Source of the DNA: an uncultured Treponema sp.
Lineage (GTDB): Bacteria; Spirochaetota; Spirochaetia; Treponematales; Treponemataceae
Direction: 5' to 3'
DNA: 31,028 nt
NCBI GenBank assembly: GCA_937915735.1
Contig: CALGGS010000148.1
Location: forward strand, 1-31,028
Positions within the stretch are counted from its first letter, which is position 1. Each line of letters opens with the position of its first letter. Both the position numbers and the translations under genes were made by a program. Below the pieces are notes generated by a model, which saw only the letters and a list, made by a program, of their open reading frames with translations, was not told the DNA's origin and made no database searches. This document shows, in pieces, positions 1 through 7,173 of this stretch.

Positions 1-833
1 TTTAAAAAATTTCCGTAAATCGGGTCTCCCATAATCGGGCATCCCAAAAATTTCATGTGAACCCTGATTTGGTGAGTTCGTCCGGTTTTTATTCTGATTC
101 TCATAAGCGAGAAGGGACCATAAGTCGCAAAGCATTTGTAAATCGTGACGGCTTTTTTCCCCTCTTCTGTACCGACAACAGCCTTAAACCTTTTTCTGTC
201 CTTCGGGTCTCTTATTATCTGAGTTTCGAGCTTTCCTTCAAGGATTTTGGGCCTGCCACAGCAGATTGCGATGTATTCCTTCGTAATTCTTGAGTGATGT
301 AAAAATTCTTCGTGTAAAAATTCTTCAGATTTTCGGTTTTTCGCAGTTATTATAACACCTGAAGTGTCCTTGTCGAGCCTGTGAATGATACCGGGTCTTC
401 TTTTTGCCAAAATTTCAGCACTTACAGTCTCATTCGCGTCCTGGTGAATCGCCTCTCGCCCCCAGTGATACAAAAGAGCGTTCACGAGCGTTCCGTTCCA
501 GTTTCCTGCCGCCGGATGAGTCACCATTCCCTGTTTTTTGTCCACGACGCAAACATTTTCATCCTCATAAATGATTTTAAGTTCTATATTTTCCGGCTCA
601 ATGTTTTCAGGAATATTTTCTTCCCACTGAATGAATATTTCGTCCCCTGCCTTTATTTTCGTGGCAACTTTAGCCCTTTTTCCATTCACTAAGATTTCAC
701 TAAGCCCACTTTTCAGCTTTGAGCGGTTCATATTAGTCCCGTCAAAGTTCTCAGCGGGTAAGGAAGCGATATATTTGTCGAGACGAAGAGATAAGTTAAA
801 ATCTTTTGGAACATTCGCAGTAAAAAAGGGCAT
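1..833 (-). CDS. RluA-family (RluC/RluD-type) rRNA pseudouridine synthase, 3' end cut off by window edge
   Basis: Isomerises specific uridines in 23S rRNA to pseudouridine in the cytoplasm. Translating the minus strand from the ATG at 833 gives 277 open codons running off the left edge. The first ~80 residues look like an S4 RNA-binding domain (RLDKYIAS, then SKLKSGLSEILVNGKR). The catalytic motif HRLDKDTSG with the nucleophilic Asp follows, then the family motif GRTHQIRVH and GDPIYG near the edge. The start directly abuts the stop of the upstream ABC ATPase gene, and a GGAG-like site lies about 11 nt before the ATG, so it is translated as the last visible gene of the ispG operon. A short repeated EEFLH stretch (a near-tandem repeat around 299-330) falls where the family has a normal helix, so it is not an insertion. 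RluC versus RluD specificity cannot be decided from sequence alone. Confidence 0.93.
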   Translation of the reverse strand, partial: MPFFTANVPKDFNLSLRLDKYIASLPAENFDGTNMNRSKLKSGLSEILVNGKRAKVATKIKAGDEIFIQWEENIPENIEPENIELKIIYEDENVCVVDKKQGMVTHPAAGNWNGTLVNALLYHWGREAIHQDANETVSAEILAKRRPGIIHRLDKDTSGVIITAKNRKSEEFLHEEFLHHSRITKEYIAICCGRPKILEGKLETQIIRDPKDRKRFKAVVGTEEGKKAVTIYKCFATYGPFSLMRIRIKTGRTHQIRVHMKFLGCPIMGDPIYGNFL

Positions 834-1550
834 TTATTTCTCTTCTCCAAGAGTTTTCGTGAGATAAAAAAAAGCATCCTCAAGAGTCTGAGTCTTTGTC
901 TCGCTTAAAATTTGCCCGATAGAGCCAGAAGAAACGATTTTTCCCCCGTGAAGGATATAAACCTTGTCACACAAGGCCTCAGCCTCCTGCATTAAATGAG
1001 TTGAAAGCAAAATCGTGCGGCCGACTTTCAGCGCTTTTACAAGGGAGCGCATTTTTATGATTTGAGCCGGATCAAGGCCTGAGGCAGGCTCATCAAAAAC
1101 CAAAACCTTTGGGTTATAAACCAAGCTTTTTGCAAAATTTACCCTCTGCCTTTGCCCCTTTGAAAGCGTCTTAATTTTCTTGCCGATAATATCAGAAATA
1201 TCCGGCTCCTTCAGCCCTGTTCCTTCAAAATCAAATCCGTGCAAGCCTGCCGTCATCTTAAGATATTCGCAAACAGTGTACTCACCAGGCAAGGCCGGCT
1301 CTTCCTCTACAAAGCCGGTTATATTTCGTGCTTTTTCAAGATTTTCGCTTGCGTCAATGCCGTCAATCAGGACTTTTCCGCCTGTCGCTATGTGTCTTCC
1401 ACAAATTGCCTTTAAAATCGTAGTTTTTCCGGCCCCGTTAAGTCCCAAAAGCCCTGTGATTTCACCGTCTTTACAAATCATATTTATATTTTTGACCGCG
1501 AAATCGTTTTTTGAGGAATAAGATTTTGAAAAGTCAACAAGTTCAATCAT
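834..1550 (-). CDS. ABC transporter ATP-binding protein (ABC-2/GldA-like), no permease nearby
   Basis: A 238-residue ATPase subunit of an ABC exporter that would couple ATP hydrolysis to a membrane permease. Visible motifs are Walker A GLNGAGKTT (about residues 36-44), the signature LSKGQRQR (about 129-136), Walker B VLVFDEPASGLDP (about 149-161) and the switch His in STHLMQEAE. The short C-terminal tail and motif spacing fit the ABC-2 (Gld/Nat/drug-export) class. The gene begins 5 nt after rnz and ends against the pseudouridine synthase start, so it is embedded in a translation/RNA operon. No membrane permease is encoded on either side within the window, so the partner must be elsewhere or beyond the left edge. 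Substrate is unknown. Confidence 0.9.
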   Translation of the reverse strand: MIELVDFSKSYSSKNDFAVKNINMICKDGEITGLLGLNGAGKTTILKAICGRHIATGGKVLIDGIDASENLEKARNITGFVEEEPALPGEYTVCEYLKMTAGLHGFDFEGTGLKEPDISDIIGKKIKTLSKGQRQRVNFAKSLVYNPKVLVFDEPASGLDPAQIIKMRSLVKALKVGRTILLSTHLMQEAEALCDKVYILHGGKIVSSGSIGQILSETKTQTLEDAFFYLTKTLGEEK

Positions 1551-1555
1551 CTATT

Positions 1556-2482
1556 TTAATCTACATACGGAATGTCAAAAATCATTCTATCGTGAGTAAG
1601 CTCCGCTTTCGGATAAACTTCCTGCGCCTGTTTTAAAAGAAGCTCCAAATCCCTGTCCGTATATCTTGGAGAATAATGAATCATTGCCATCCGGCTGGAA
1701 GCTGAATCTTTTGCCACAGTTGCGGCCTGGCGGGCAGTCATGTGTTTTTTTTCTTTTGCCTGATCCTCGCAGTCATCGGCGAACATTCCCTCGCAAATCA
1801 AAAGGTCACTGCCCTTAACTTCATCGGCAATGCTGGGCAGATACTGGGTGTCGGTCACAAAAGAAAATTTTCGGCCACTTCTTTTTTCACCCATTACATC
1901 GCCTGGCTGAATAAGTTTTCCGTCGCTGTTCGTGACATTTTCGCCCCTCTGCAATTTTCCCCAAAGAGGTCCTGCCGGAAGCCCAAGAGCCCTTGCCTTA
2001 TCAGGATTAAATTCACCTGGACGGTCGAGCTCTTCAAGCGTGTAGCCGACACAGGTTTTTGTATGAGAAAGAGGAAATGCCCTGATGTAAAAATCCTTTC
2101 CTTCGTGAACGACACACGGAGCCGTGATTTCCTTTATGATAATAGGATAATTTATGTACATATCGAGCACTTGCCTGCTAGTCTCAACATATTCCTTTAC
2201 CTTTGGGGGACCGTAAATGTAAAGCGGCTCAGTCCTGTCAACTTGCGATGAAAGCATAAGAATGCCGGGAAGTCCCGTTACATGGTCTGCGTGGGTATGA
2301 GAAATAAAAATTGCGTCGATTTTTTTCCATTTGAGGTTGAGCCGTTTTAAAGAAACCTGAGTTCCCTCGCCACAGTCAAACAAAAACAAATCCCCGTCAC
2401 GCCGAAGCAAAACAGATGTCAAATGTCTGTAGGGAAGAGGCATCATTCCCCCGCACCCCAAAACGAAAGCTTCTAGATTCAT
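1556..2482 (-). CDS. rnz: Ribonuclease Z (tRNA 3' processing endonuclease)
   Basis: A 308-residue metallo-beta-lactamase-fold enzyme that cuts the 3' trailer of tRNA precursors lacking an encoded CCA; neither tRNA gene in this window encodes CCA, which fits a need for this enzyme. The family hallmark FDCGEGTQ lies near residue 35, and the zinc motif SHTHADH gives H62, H64, D66 and H67. FVTDTQY supplies the bridging Asp region and IHYSPRY the late His motif (usually HFSSRY). Length matches the short bacterial RNase Z. The start overlaps the FemAB stop by 1 nt (TAATG), with AGGGGA as ribosome binding site. It sits between FemAB and the ABC ATPase in the ispG operon. Confidence 0.95.
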   Translation of the reverse strand: MNLEAFVLGCGGMMPLPYRHLTSVLLRRDGDLFLFDCGEGTQVSLKRLNLKWKKIDAIFISHTHADHVTGLPGILMLSSQVDRTEPLYIYGPPKVKEYVETSRQVLDMYINYPIIIKEITAPCVVHEGKDFYIRAFPLSHTKTCVGYTLEELDRPGEFNPDKARALGLPAGPLWGKLQRGENVTNSDGKLIQPGDVMGEKRSGRKFSFVTDTQYLPSIADEVKGSDLLICEGMFADDCEDQAKEKKHMTARQAATVAKDSASSRMAMIHYSPRYTDRDLELLLKQAQEVYPKAELTHDRMIFDIPYVD

Positions 2483-3525
2483 TATCGTCCCCTGATTTTT
2501 TTTAAGATTTTTTTGTGATAAAAGGCTCTCGCTTTTTCGGCCACGCTATAAAGGAAATAAAGCGGGCTTAGCGGAATGTCAAAGCTTCCGGGTCTGTGAA
2601 CATGAGCGCCACCAAAGCCTGTTTTAAAAAGATAAAGACCGTGCATAGGATGATTTTCATCATCGGTGGGAGGCATGCCATAAAAATCATAAATTTTTGA
2701 GCCATAAGCCTTTGCGTCCTTTATCGCAGTCCACTGGACAAGATAGGCCGGCATTAAATTCCTTTTATTGTTCCCCGAGCAGCCGTAAAGATAAATTGCC
2801 TCAGCCTCGTTAAAAAGTGTTATTATAGCGGCCAAATCTTCGCCCTCGTGACTGGCAATATAAAGCGTTATTTTTGTTTTTCCATCTGAATCTTGAGATT
2901 TTTCACTTTCGACCCCGCGAATCATTAAATCCTTGTAATAAGAAAGAGGATGAAGCCCAATTCCGTCCCTTGAAGCCGTAGTTTTGTAAAGTGAGTAAAA
3001 AGAATTCAAATCATTTTCAAAATTCTGACTTGAAGCAGTAACGGCACGCACCTCGACGGAATGTTTTGCGGCATAGCGGACATTGTATCTCCATTTATTC
3101 TTCATTCCTGCCAAAAGCTCATCCTCAGATTTTGACAAGTCCAAAAATGTAGAGTCAGGCGGCTGAATGTCAACCTTATTTTTTAAGATTTTGACCTTAG
3201 TTTTTTTTGCAAGCTGCCTGAGCCGAAAGACATAAGAATCCCGCTCTTCTGGCGTCGAAAAATCCAGCGGCAGGTCGTAGCGAAGGCAAATCGTATTTTT
3301 AGGAAGCCTGGCCTTTATTTTTTGCGTAAATTCCCCGATCCGAAGGATATAAGACTCTTCTGACTCGTTTTCATTTTTTTCGGGAGCAAGAGGAATATAG
3401 GCAATCGAAAAAATATTTTTAAATGAACGGCAAAGAATATTTACGCCGTCAAAGCTTGTTTTTTGCCAGCCATGATTCACTTTAAAATCGCACCAAAAAT
3501 CTGACTGCTGAAATCTTTTAGACAT
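2482..3525 (-). CDS. FemAB/FemX-type peptidoglycan bridge aminoacyltransferase
   Basis: A 347-residue GNAT-fold transferase expected to add an amino acid from aminoacyl-tRNA to the stem peptide of lipid II at the inner face of the membrane. The middle holds the typical FemAB helix region (ELLAGMKNKWRYNVRYA). The C-terminal half has the diagnostic run of YLYGCSGNN, PAYLVQWTAI, YDFYG and GLYLFKTGFGG. Spirochete peptidoglycan carries ornithine with attached glycine, so a glycyl-transferring FemX activity is plausible, but the donor cannot be read from the sequence. It starts 18 nt after the phosphatase/methyltransferase fusion without a clear Shine-Dalgarno and overlaps rnz by 1 nt. With murG and alr it is one of three peptidoglycan genes in this window. 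Confidence 0.9.
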   Translation of the reverse strand: MSKRFQQSDFWCDFKVNHGWQKTSFDGVNILCRSFKNIFSIAYIPLAPEKNENESEESYILRIGEFTQKIKARLPKNTICLRYDLPLDFSTPEERDSYVFRLRQLAKKTKVKILKNKVDIQPPDSTFLDLSKSEDELLAGMKNKWRYNVRYAAKHSVEVRAVTASSQNFENDLNSFYSLYKTTASRDGIGLHPLSYYKDLMIRGVESEKSQDSDGKTKITLYIASHEGEDLAAIITLFNEAEAIYLYGCSGNNKRNLMPAYLVQWTAIKDAKAYGSKIYDFYGMPPTDDENHPMHGLYLFKTGFGGAHVHRPGSFDIPLSPLYFLYSVAEKARAFYHKKILKKIRGR

Positions 3526-3543
3526 AATTTATTTTATCAAAAA

Positions 3544-4860
3544 TCAGATTTTTTGGGTAGATTTAAAACGAGAAAGAGAAATTCCGTCGCCTTTTTTTAA
3601 GAATTCAGTTTCAAATTCATCGTTTGTCTTTAAGAATTCAATGAATTTCCGGATTTTTTTGACAAGTTTCTTCGTGCTGTAGTTGTTAGTAAGAGACAAA
3701 TCCTCAACCATTCCGTGAAAGGACAGGTTATCACAGATTATGACTCCTTTTTCAGAAAGGTTTTTCTTGTACTTTTCAAAAAATTTCTGATACTGAGCCT
3801 TTGCCGCATCTATAAAAATCAAGTCAAACTGCTCGTTCAGCTCAGTCACAAGCGCATCACCAAAAATCAGATTTATCCTGCCAGAAAGATTTTTATCCTC
3901 AACATTTTTTTTCGCGGCCTTGTACCGCTCCTCGTCAATCTCAATCGTAGTAACCTTGATTTCTAGAGAAATTTCTGCAAATTTTACCGAAGAATAGCCG
4001 ATTGCAGTCCCAATTTCAAGAATTTTTTTTACGGCGTGATTTTTTATGTATGAGCAGATAAAATCACTCCCCTCGTCCTGCATAATCGGGACTTCATTTT
4101 TCATCGCATAGTCTTTTACAAGGGAATCAGAATTTTCCTCAGAAAGAATATCGATGAATTTCTCGATTTCGCTCGCCACCGAAAAACAAAGGTCTGGTTT
4201 TTCCGAAAGCATTTTCTCTTTGTCGCCCATTCCGCCACGGCAACCCACAGTCTTACAGCCAAAATTCTTTCCCGCCTGAATGTCAACGGCACTGTCGCCA
4301 ATCATTATGAAATTTTTGCAAGTATAGTCCTGCTGGAATTTTCTGTTCAGCTCCCGTAGCGCAAAATTCAGCCCCTCAGGAGAAGGCTTTAAATTAAGGG
4401 CATTTCCTTTTTCATCAGTTGTCTCAGGGCATATAATCAAGTCAAAATAATCAAAAATCTGAAGTTTTTTAAGTATAATTCTTGTCGTGCTTTCAGGCTT
4501 ATTAGTCAGGAGCACGATTTTTTTGTTTTTTTGACGCAAAACCTTTAAAAGCTCTTTAATTCCCGCATAAAGTTTGGTCTTAACGACTGGATTTGAGTCG
4601 TAATAATCCATATAGGCTTTCAGGACTTCGTCGAGTTTTCTTTTGTTGTATTCGTTTTCTAAGCTGAAATGATTTTTTGTGGAAGCGTTTAATGAGCGCA
4701 AAATCAGTTTTCTTGCTCCGTCACCTATAAAAGCCTGGATTTGCTTTTCATCGAGAGTCCAATATCCAAATTTTTTTAGAGCTTCGTTTACGCTGCTTGC
4801 AATATCTGATGCAGAATTTATGATAGTTCCGTCGAGATCAAAGGTATAGACACAAATCAT
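3544..4860 (-). CDS. Fusion: HAD phosphatase (Gph-like) plus class I O-methyltransferase (TrmR/COMT-like)
   Basis: A 438-residue two-domain cytoplasmic protein. Residues 1-240 form a HAD phosphatase of the phosphoglycolate phosphatase type: D8-L-D10-G-T, LLTNKP near 117, K158, and GDSAVD with D189 and D193. Residues about 248-438 form a SAM-dependent O-methyltransferase: VPIMQDEG, glycine loop LEIGTAIGYS at 281-290, and probable metal ligands D351 (FIDAAKAQY) and D377-N378 (CDNLSFHG), as in COMT and the tRNA wobble-uridine methyltransferase TrmR/YrrM. The open frame extends 52 codons further upstream, but the ATG at 4860 overlaps the preceding stop as ATGA and begins exactly at the HAD motif, so the longer start is rejected. 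The real substrates of both halves are unknown. Confidence 0.92.
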   Translation of the reverse strand: MICVYTFDLDGTIINSASDIASSVNEALKKFGYWTLDEKQIQAFIGDGARKLILRSLNASTKNHFSLENEYNKRKLDEVLKAYMDYYDSNPVVKTKLYAGIKELLKVLRQKNKKIVLLTNKPESTTRIILKKLQIFDYFDLIICPETTDEKGNALNLKPSPEGLNFALRELNRKFQQDYTCKNFIMIGDSAVDIQAGKNFGCKTVGCRGGMGDKEKMLSEKPDLCFSVASEIEKFIDILSEENSDSLVKDYAMKNEVPIMQDEGSDFICSYIKNHAVKKILEIGTAIGYSSVKFAEISLEIKVTTIEIDEERYKAAKKNVEDKNLSGRINLIFGDALVTELNEQFDLIFIDAAKAQYQKFFEKYKKNLSEKGVIICDNLSFHGMVEDLSLTNNYSTKKLVKKIRKFIEFLKTNDEFETEFLKKGDGISLSRFKSTQKI

Positions 4861-5951
4861 TGCATGCTCGCCTTTGCCGCAGCCCTCGTGTATTCGTCTG
4901 GAGCGCTTTGTGCAATAACTTCGAGCATTGCGTTTGCATAAAGAATATTTCCCCGGTTCGAAACTTTTTTTGAGAAAGCAATCAGATTGTCCCAAAAATG
5001 ATTTTGCTCGCACCAAACATATATATCTTCATACTCAGAGATTTTTTTAAGGAAAGAAGAAAGGCTGGTAAACTCAAAACTTGCATCCCGTCCGGAAATT
5101 GAGTCTAAAATATGACTCAGGGCTTCAACAGTTCCAAGGGCCGACGCAAAGAGAGAATTTTCCTTTTCCCCCTCCTCTTCAAAGATTACGCTTATGTTGT
5201 AAAGTGCCTTCAGCGTTTTCGGAGATGAAACCCTGAACAAGTCAAAGAATCTGTCCACATTTGAAGGCTTGTTTGCGTCGATGATTTTTAACATCGCACG
5301 ACGCAAGACCTTATCCTTGTAGTTCGGGTCCTTGTCAAGAATCAAAAGCAGGGCCTTTTTGTACTCCTCAGAGTTATTCTGAAGGCATATTAAATCTGCC
5401 ATCTCATATAAGATTTCGTATTGCTGGTCGGGAATATCAAGATATTCGCTTTCTGAGCGAGCCTTCTCATAAAAATCTATAGCAGTCTTGTACTCGCCTT
5501 CAAGACGATAAATCTTACCGATTAAAAAATCCGCCTCAGGATAGACTCTTTTAGCTTCAACCCAGTCCTTCATTTCGCTAACTTGATATGAAAAAAACTT
5601 TTCACCGTAAAGTTCCAAATATCTTTTTATTATGGAAATGGCCTCAGACTGGTCCCTTTCCTCTAAAACCTTAAGCACAGCTCCGAAATCCTCTCCCGCA
5701 CGGCGAACCGCAAGGGGAGAAAGGGCGACATCGAGAATATATACCTCATAATCACTCTCTGCGACTCGATTTGCCTTTGCCTTATTCGCAAGATTCATTG
5801 CATTCGAAAAATTTCCCTTGTCAAAGGCAAACTGAGCGTCCTGCAATATTCTCCATGAAAGTTCTGCTGTCTCAGGCTTTTTGGGCACAATCTGGCAAAA
5901 AAGAGAAAAAGAAACAAAAATCAAAAAAAGTGGCAGAATTATTTTTTTCAT
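4857..5951 (-). CDS. Secreted TPR-type repeat protein, unknown function
   Basis: A 364-residue protein beginning with a signal peptide: MKK, a hydrophobic core and a likely cut near SFSLFCQ. The Cys there is preceded by Phe rather than Gly, Ala or Ser, so it is not a convincing lipobox and export by signal peptidase I is more likely. The body is alpha-helical with several TPR-like units (for example FAFDKGNFSNAMNLANKAK and IYRLEGEYKTAIDFYEKA), pointing to a protein-interaction scaffold in the periplasm. It lies about 30 nt after ispG with an AAAGGAAA ribosome binding site and overlaps the next gene by 4 nt (ATGA). No enzymatic motif is visible. I do not recognise a specific family, so no function is offered beyond periplasmic scaffold. 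Confidence 0.85.
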   Translation of the reverse strand: MKKIILPLFLIFVSFSLFCQIVPKKPETAELSWRILQDAQFAFDKGNFSNAMNLANKAKANRVAESDYEVYILDVALSPLAVRRAGEDFGAVLKVLEERDQSEAISIIKRYLELYGEKFFSYQVSEMKDWVEAKRVYPEADFLIGKIYRLEGEYKTAIDFYEKARSESEYLDIPDQQYEILYEMADLICLQNNSEEYKKALLLILDKDPNYKDKVLRRAMLKIIDANKPSNVDRFFDLFRVSSPKTLKALYNISVIFEEEGEKENSLFASALGTVEALSHILDSISGRDASFEFTSLSSFLKKISEYEDIYVWCEQNHFWDNLIAFSKKVSNRGNILYANAMLEVIAQSAPDEYTRAAAKASMQ

Positions 5952-5981
5952 AAAAACAAAGTTTCCTTTAAGAAATGCCGG

Positions 5982-7085
5982 TTAAAGCTCATTCAACATT
6001 TCTTCAAATACATTATCGGCATCTTTTTCGTCAATCGTTCGTACAATTTCACCTTTTTTAAAGATTATCGCCTTCCCGCCGGCGCCAGCTATTCCGATGT
6101 CAGCGTGCTTTCCCTCTCCGGGGCCGTTTACCACGCAGCCCATAACCGCAACCGTGATATTTTTTTTGAGGGAGAGAAGCTTATTCTGCCATCTGTCCAT
6201 AAATGAGTGAACATCAAAGCCCTGCCTGCCGCATCGGGGACAGCTAACCAAAGTAACTCCGCCGCTCCTTTTTCCACATTCACGCAAAATTTCAAGCCCC
6301 GTGATGACTTCATTTTCCGGACTTGAAGAAAGGGAAACCCGGATTGTAGAGCCAATGCCTTCGTTTAAAAGATGACTGAAAGCAAGGGTCGATTTTACGA
6401 CTCCTGTAATAAGCGGTCCTGCTTCAGTGACTCCCACATGAAGGGGTATGTCGTATCTTGAGGCAAAATCCTCGTTTGCTTCGATTGTCTCAGACACGCT
6501 TGAAGCCTTCATGGAAACAAGGAACTGGTCAAAATTAAGCTGGTCAAAAACAGCACATTCACGGGATGCAGTCTCGCTCAATGCCACAGCCCTGCTCATA
6601 TAGCCCTTCTCGACCTTTTCGCGCAAATCGTGTGGAAGAGAGCCAGAGTTAACGCCAATACGGATTGCGACTCCCTTCTCCCGACAGCCATTTACGACAG
6701 CCTCAACGCGTTCCCGAGAGCCAATGTTTCCCGGATTTATTCGGATAGCCGCGACAGGTCCTTCAAGGCACTTTAAGGCAAGCCTATAGTCGAAATGAAT
6801 ATCAGCGACTAGCGGCATACTGGTCGCCTTACAGATTTCGATGAAACTTTCAGCGCTTTCCATGTCGGGAACAGCGAAACGAATTATGTCGCAGCCAAGC
6901 ATTTTGAGCGAAGCAATTTTATTTCGGATTTCTTCAAGTTTTTCGGGATTATCCTTAACGCCGACAATTCCCTCTTTCCACATCGTCTGAATCGTGACAG
7001 GATTTTTTCCCCCGACAATAATTTTATCTACATTCTGAAAACCGCCGACAGTCACCTCGCGCGGCGTGTAAAATTTCTTTTCCAT
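5982..7085 (-). CDS. ispG: 4-hydroxy-3-methylbut-2-enyl diphosphate synthase, MEP pathway
   Basis: A 367-residue iron-sulfur enzyme that converts methylerythritol cyclodiphosphate to HMBPP, the penultimate step of the non-mevalonate isoprenoid pathway. The N-terminal TIM-barrel part holds VTVGG, TIQTMWKEG, DIIRFAVPD, VADIHFDYRLA and IRINPGNIG. The C-terminal 4Fe-4S domain has cysteines C282 and C285 (SCPRCGR) and C317 (GCVVNGPGE), with E324 as the expected fourth ligand. It is the compact bacterial form without the inserted domain of plant enzymes. It heads the operon running to the left edge. There is no Shine-Dalgarno; a TATAAT box ends 6 nt before the ATG, suggesting a leaderless message. 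Confidence 0.97.
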   Translation of the reverse strand: MEKKFYTPREVTVGGFQNVDKIIVGGKNPVTIQTMWKEGIVGVKDNPEKLEEIRNKIASLKMLGCDIIRFAVPDMESAESFIEICKATSMPLVADIHFDYRLALKCLEGPVAAIRINPGNIGSRERVEAVVNGCREKGVAIRIGVNSGSLPHDLREKVEKGYMSRAVALSETASRECAVFDQLNFDQFLVSMKASSVSETIEANEDFASRYDIPLHVGVTEAGPLITGVVKSTLAFSHLLNEGIGSTIRVSLSSSPENEVITGLEILRECGKRSGGVTLVSCPRCGRQGFDVHSFMDRWQNKLLSLKKNITVAVMGCVVNGPGEGKHADIGIAGAGGKAIIFKKGEIVRTIDEKDADNVFEEMLNEL

Positions 7086-7091
7086 AAAAAA

Positions 7092-7097
7092 ATTATA
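7092..7097 (-). promoter_or_regulatory. Candidate -10 box of the ispG operon
   Basis: TATAAT on the minus strand, separated from the ispG ATG by six T residues. The standard start position would be the A of the ATG. The hexamer 17 nt upstream (TTCCCT) is a poor -35, so this is a -10-only call. Confidence 0.45.
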
Positions 7098-7173
7098 TAA
7101 AAAATAGAAAGAATAGGGAATCTCTAAATGGTTAGAAAAGGCCGGACCGATATGAGCTTATAATGGATTTTTT

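Noticed and set aside
299..330. Near-tandem repeat of AAAAATTCTTC in the pseudouridine synthase gene
   Set aside because: The encoded EEFLH repeat fits the normal length of the family in this helix, so it does not look like an insertion.
1742..2251. Open frame of 169 codons antisense to rnz
   Set aside because: Shadow of RNase Z; no ribosome binding site or family motif.
4861..5016. A 52-codon N-terminal extension of the HAD/methyltransferase fusion
   Set aside because: It lies wholly inside the upstream TPR gene in another frame, has no homology-like motif, and the ATGA overlap at 4857-4860 gives a better start.
6013..6020. GCCGATAA (sigma-28 -10 consensus) near the 3' end of ispG
   Set aside because: Inside coding sequence with no TAAA 15 nt upstream; the 8-mer also occurs at 1182 and 13689 in coding regions, so it is chance.
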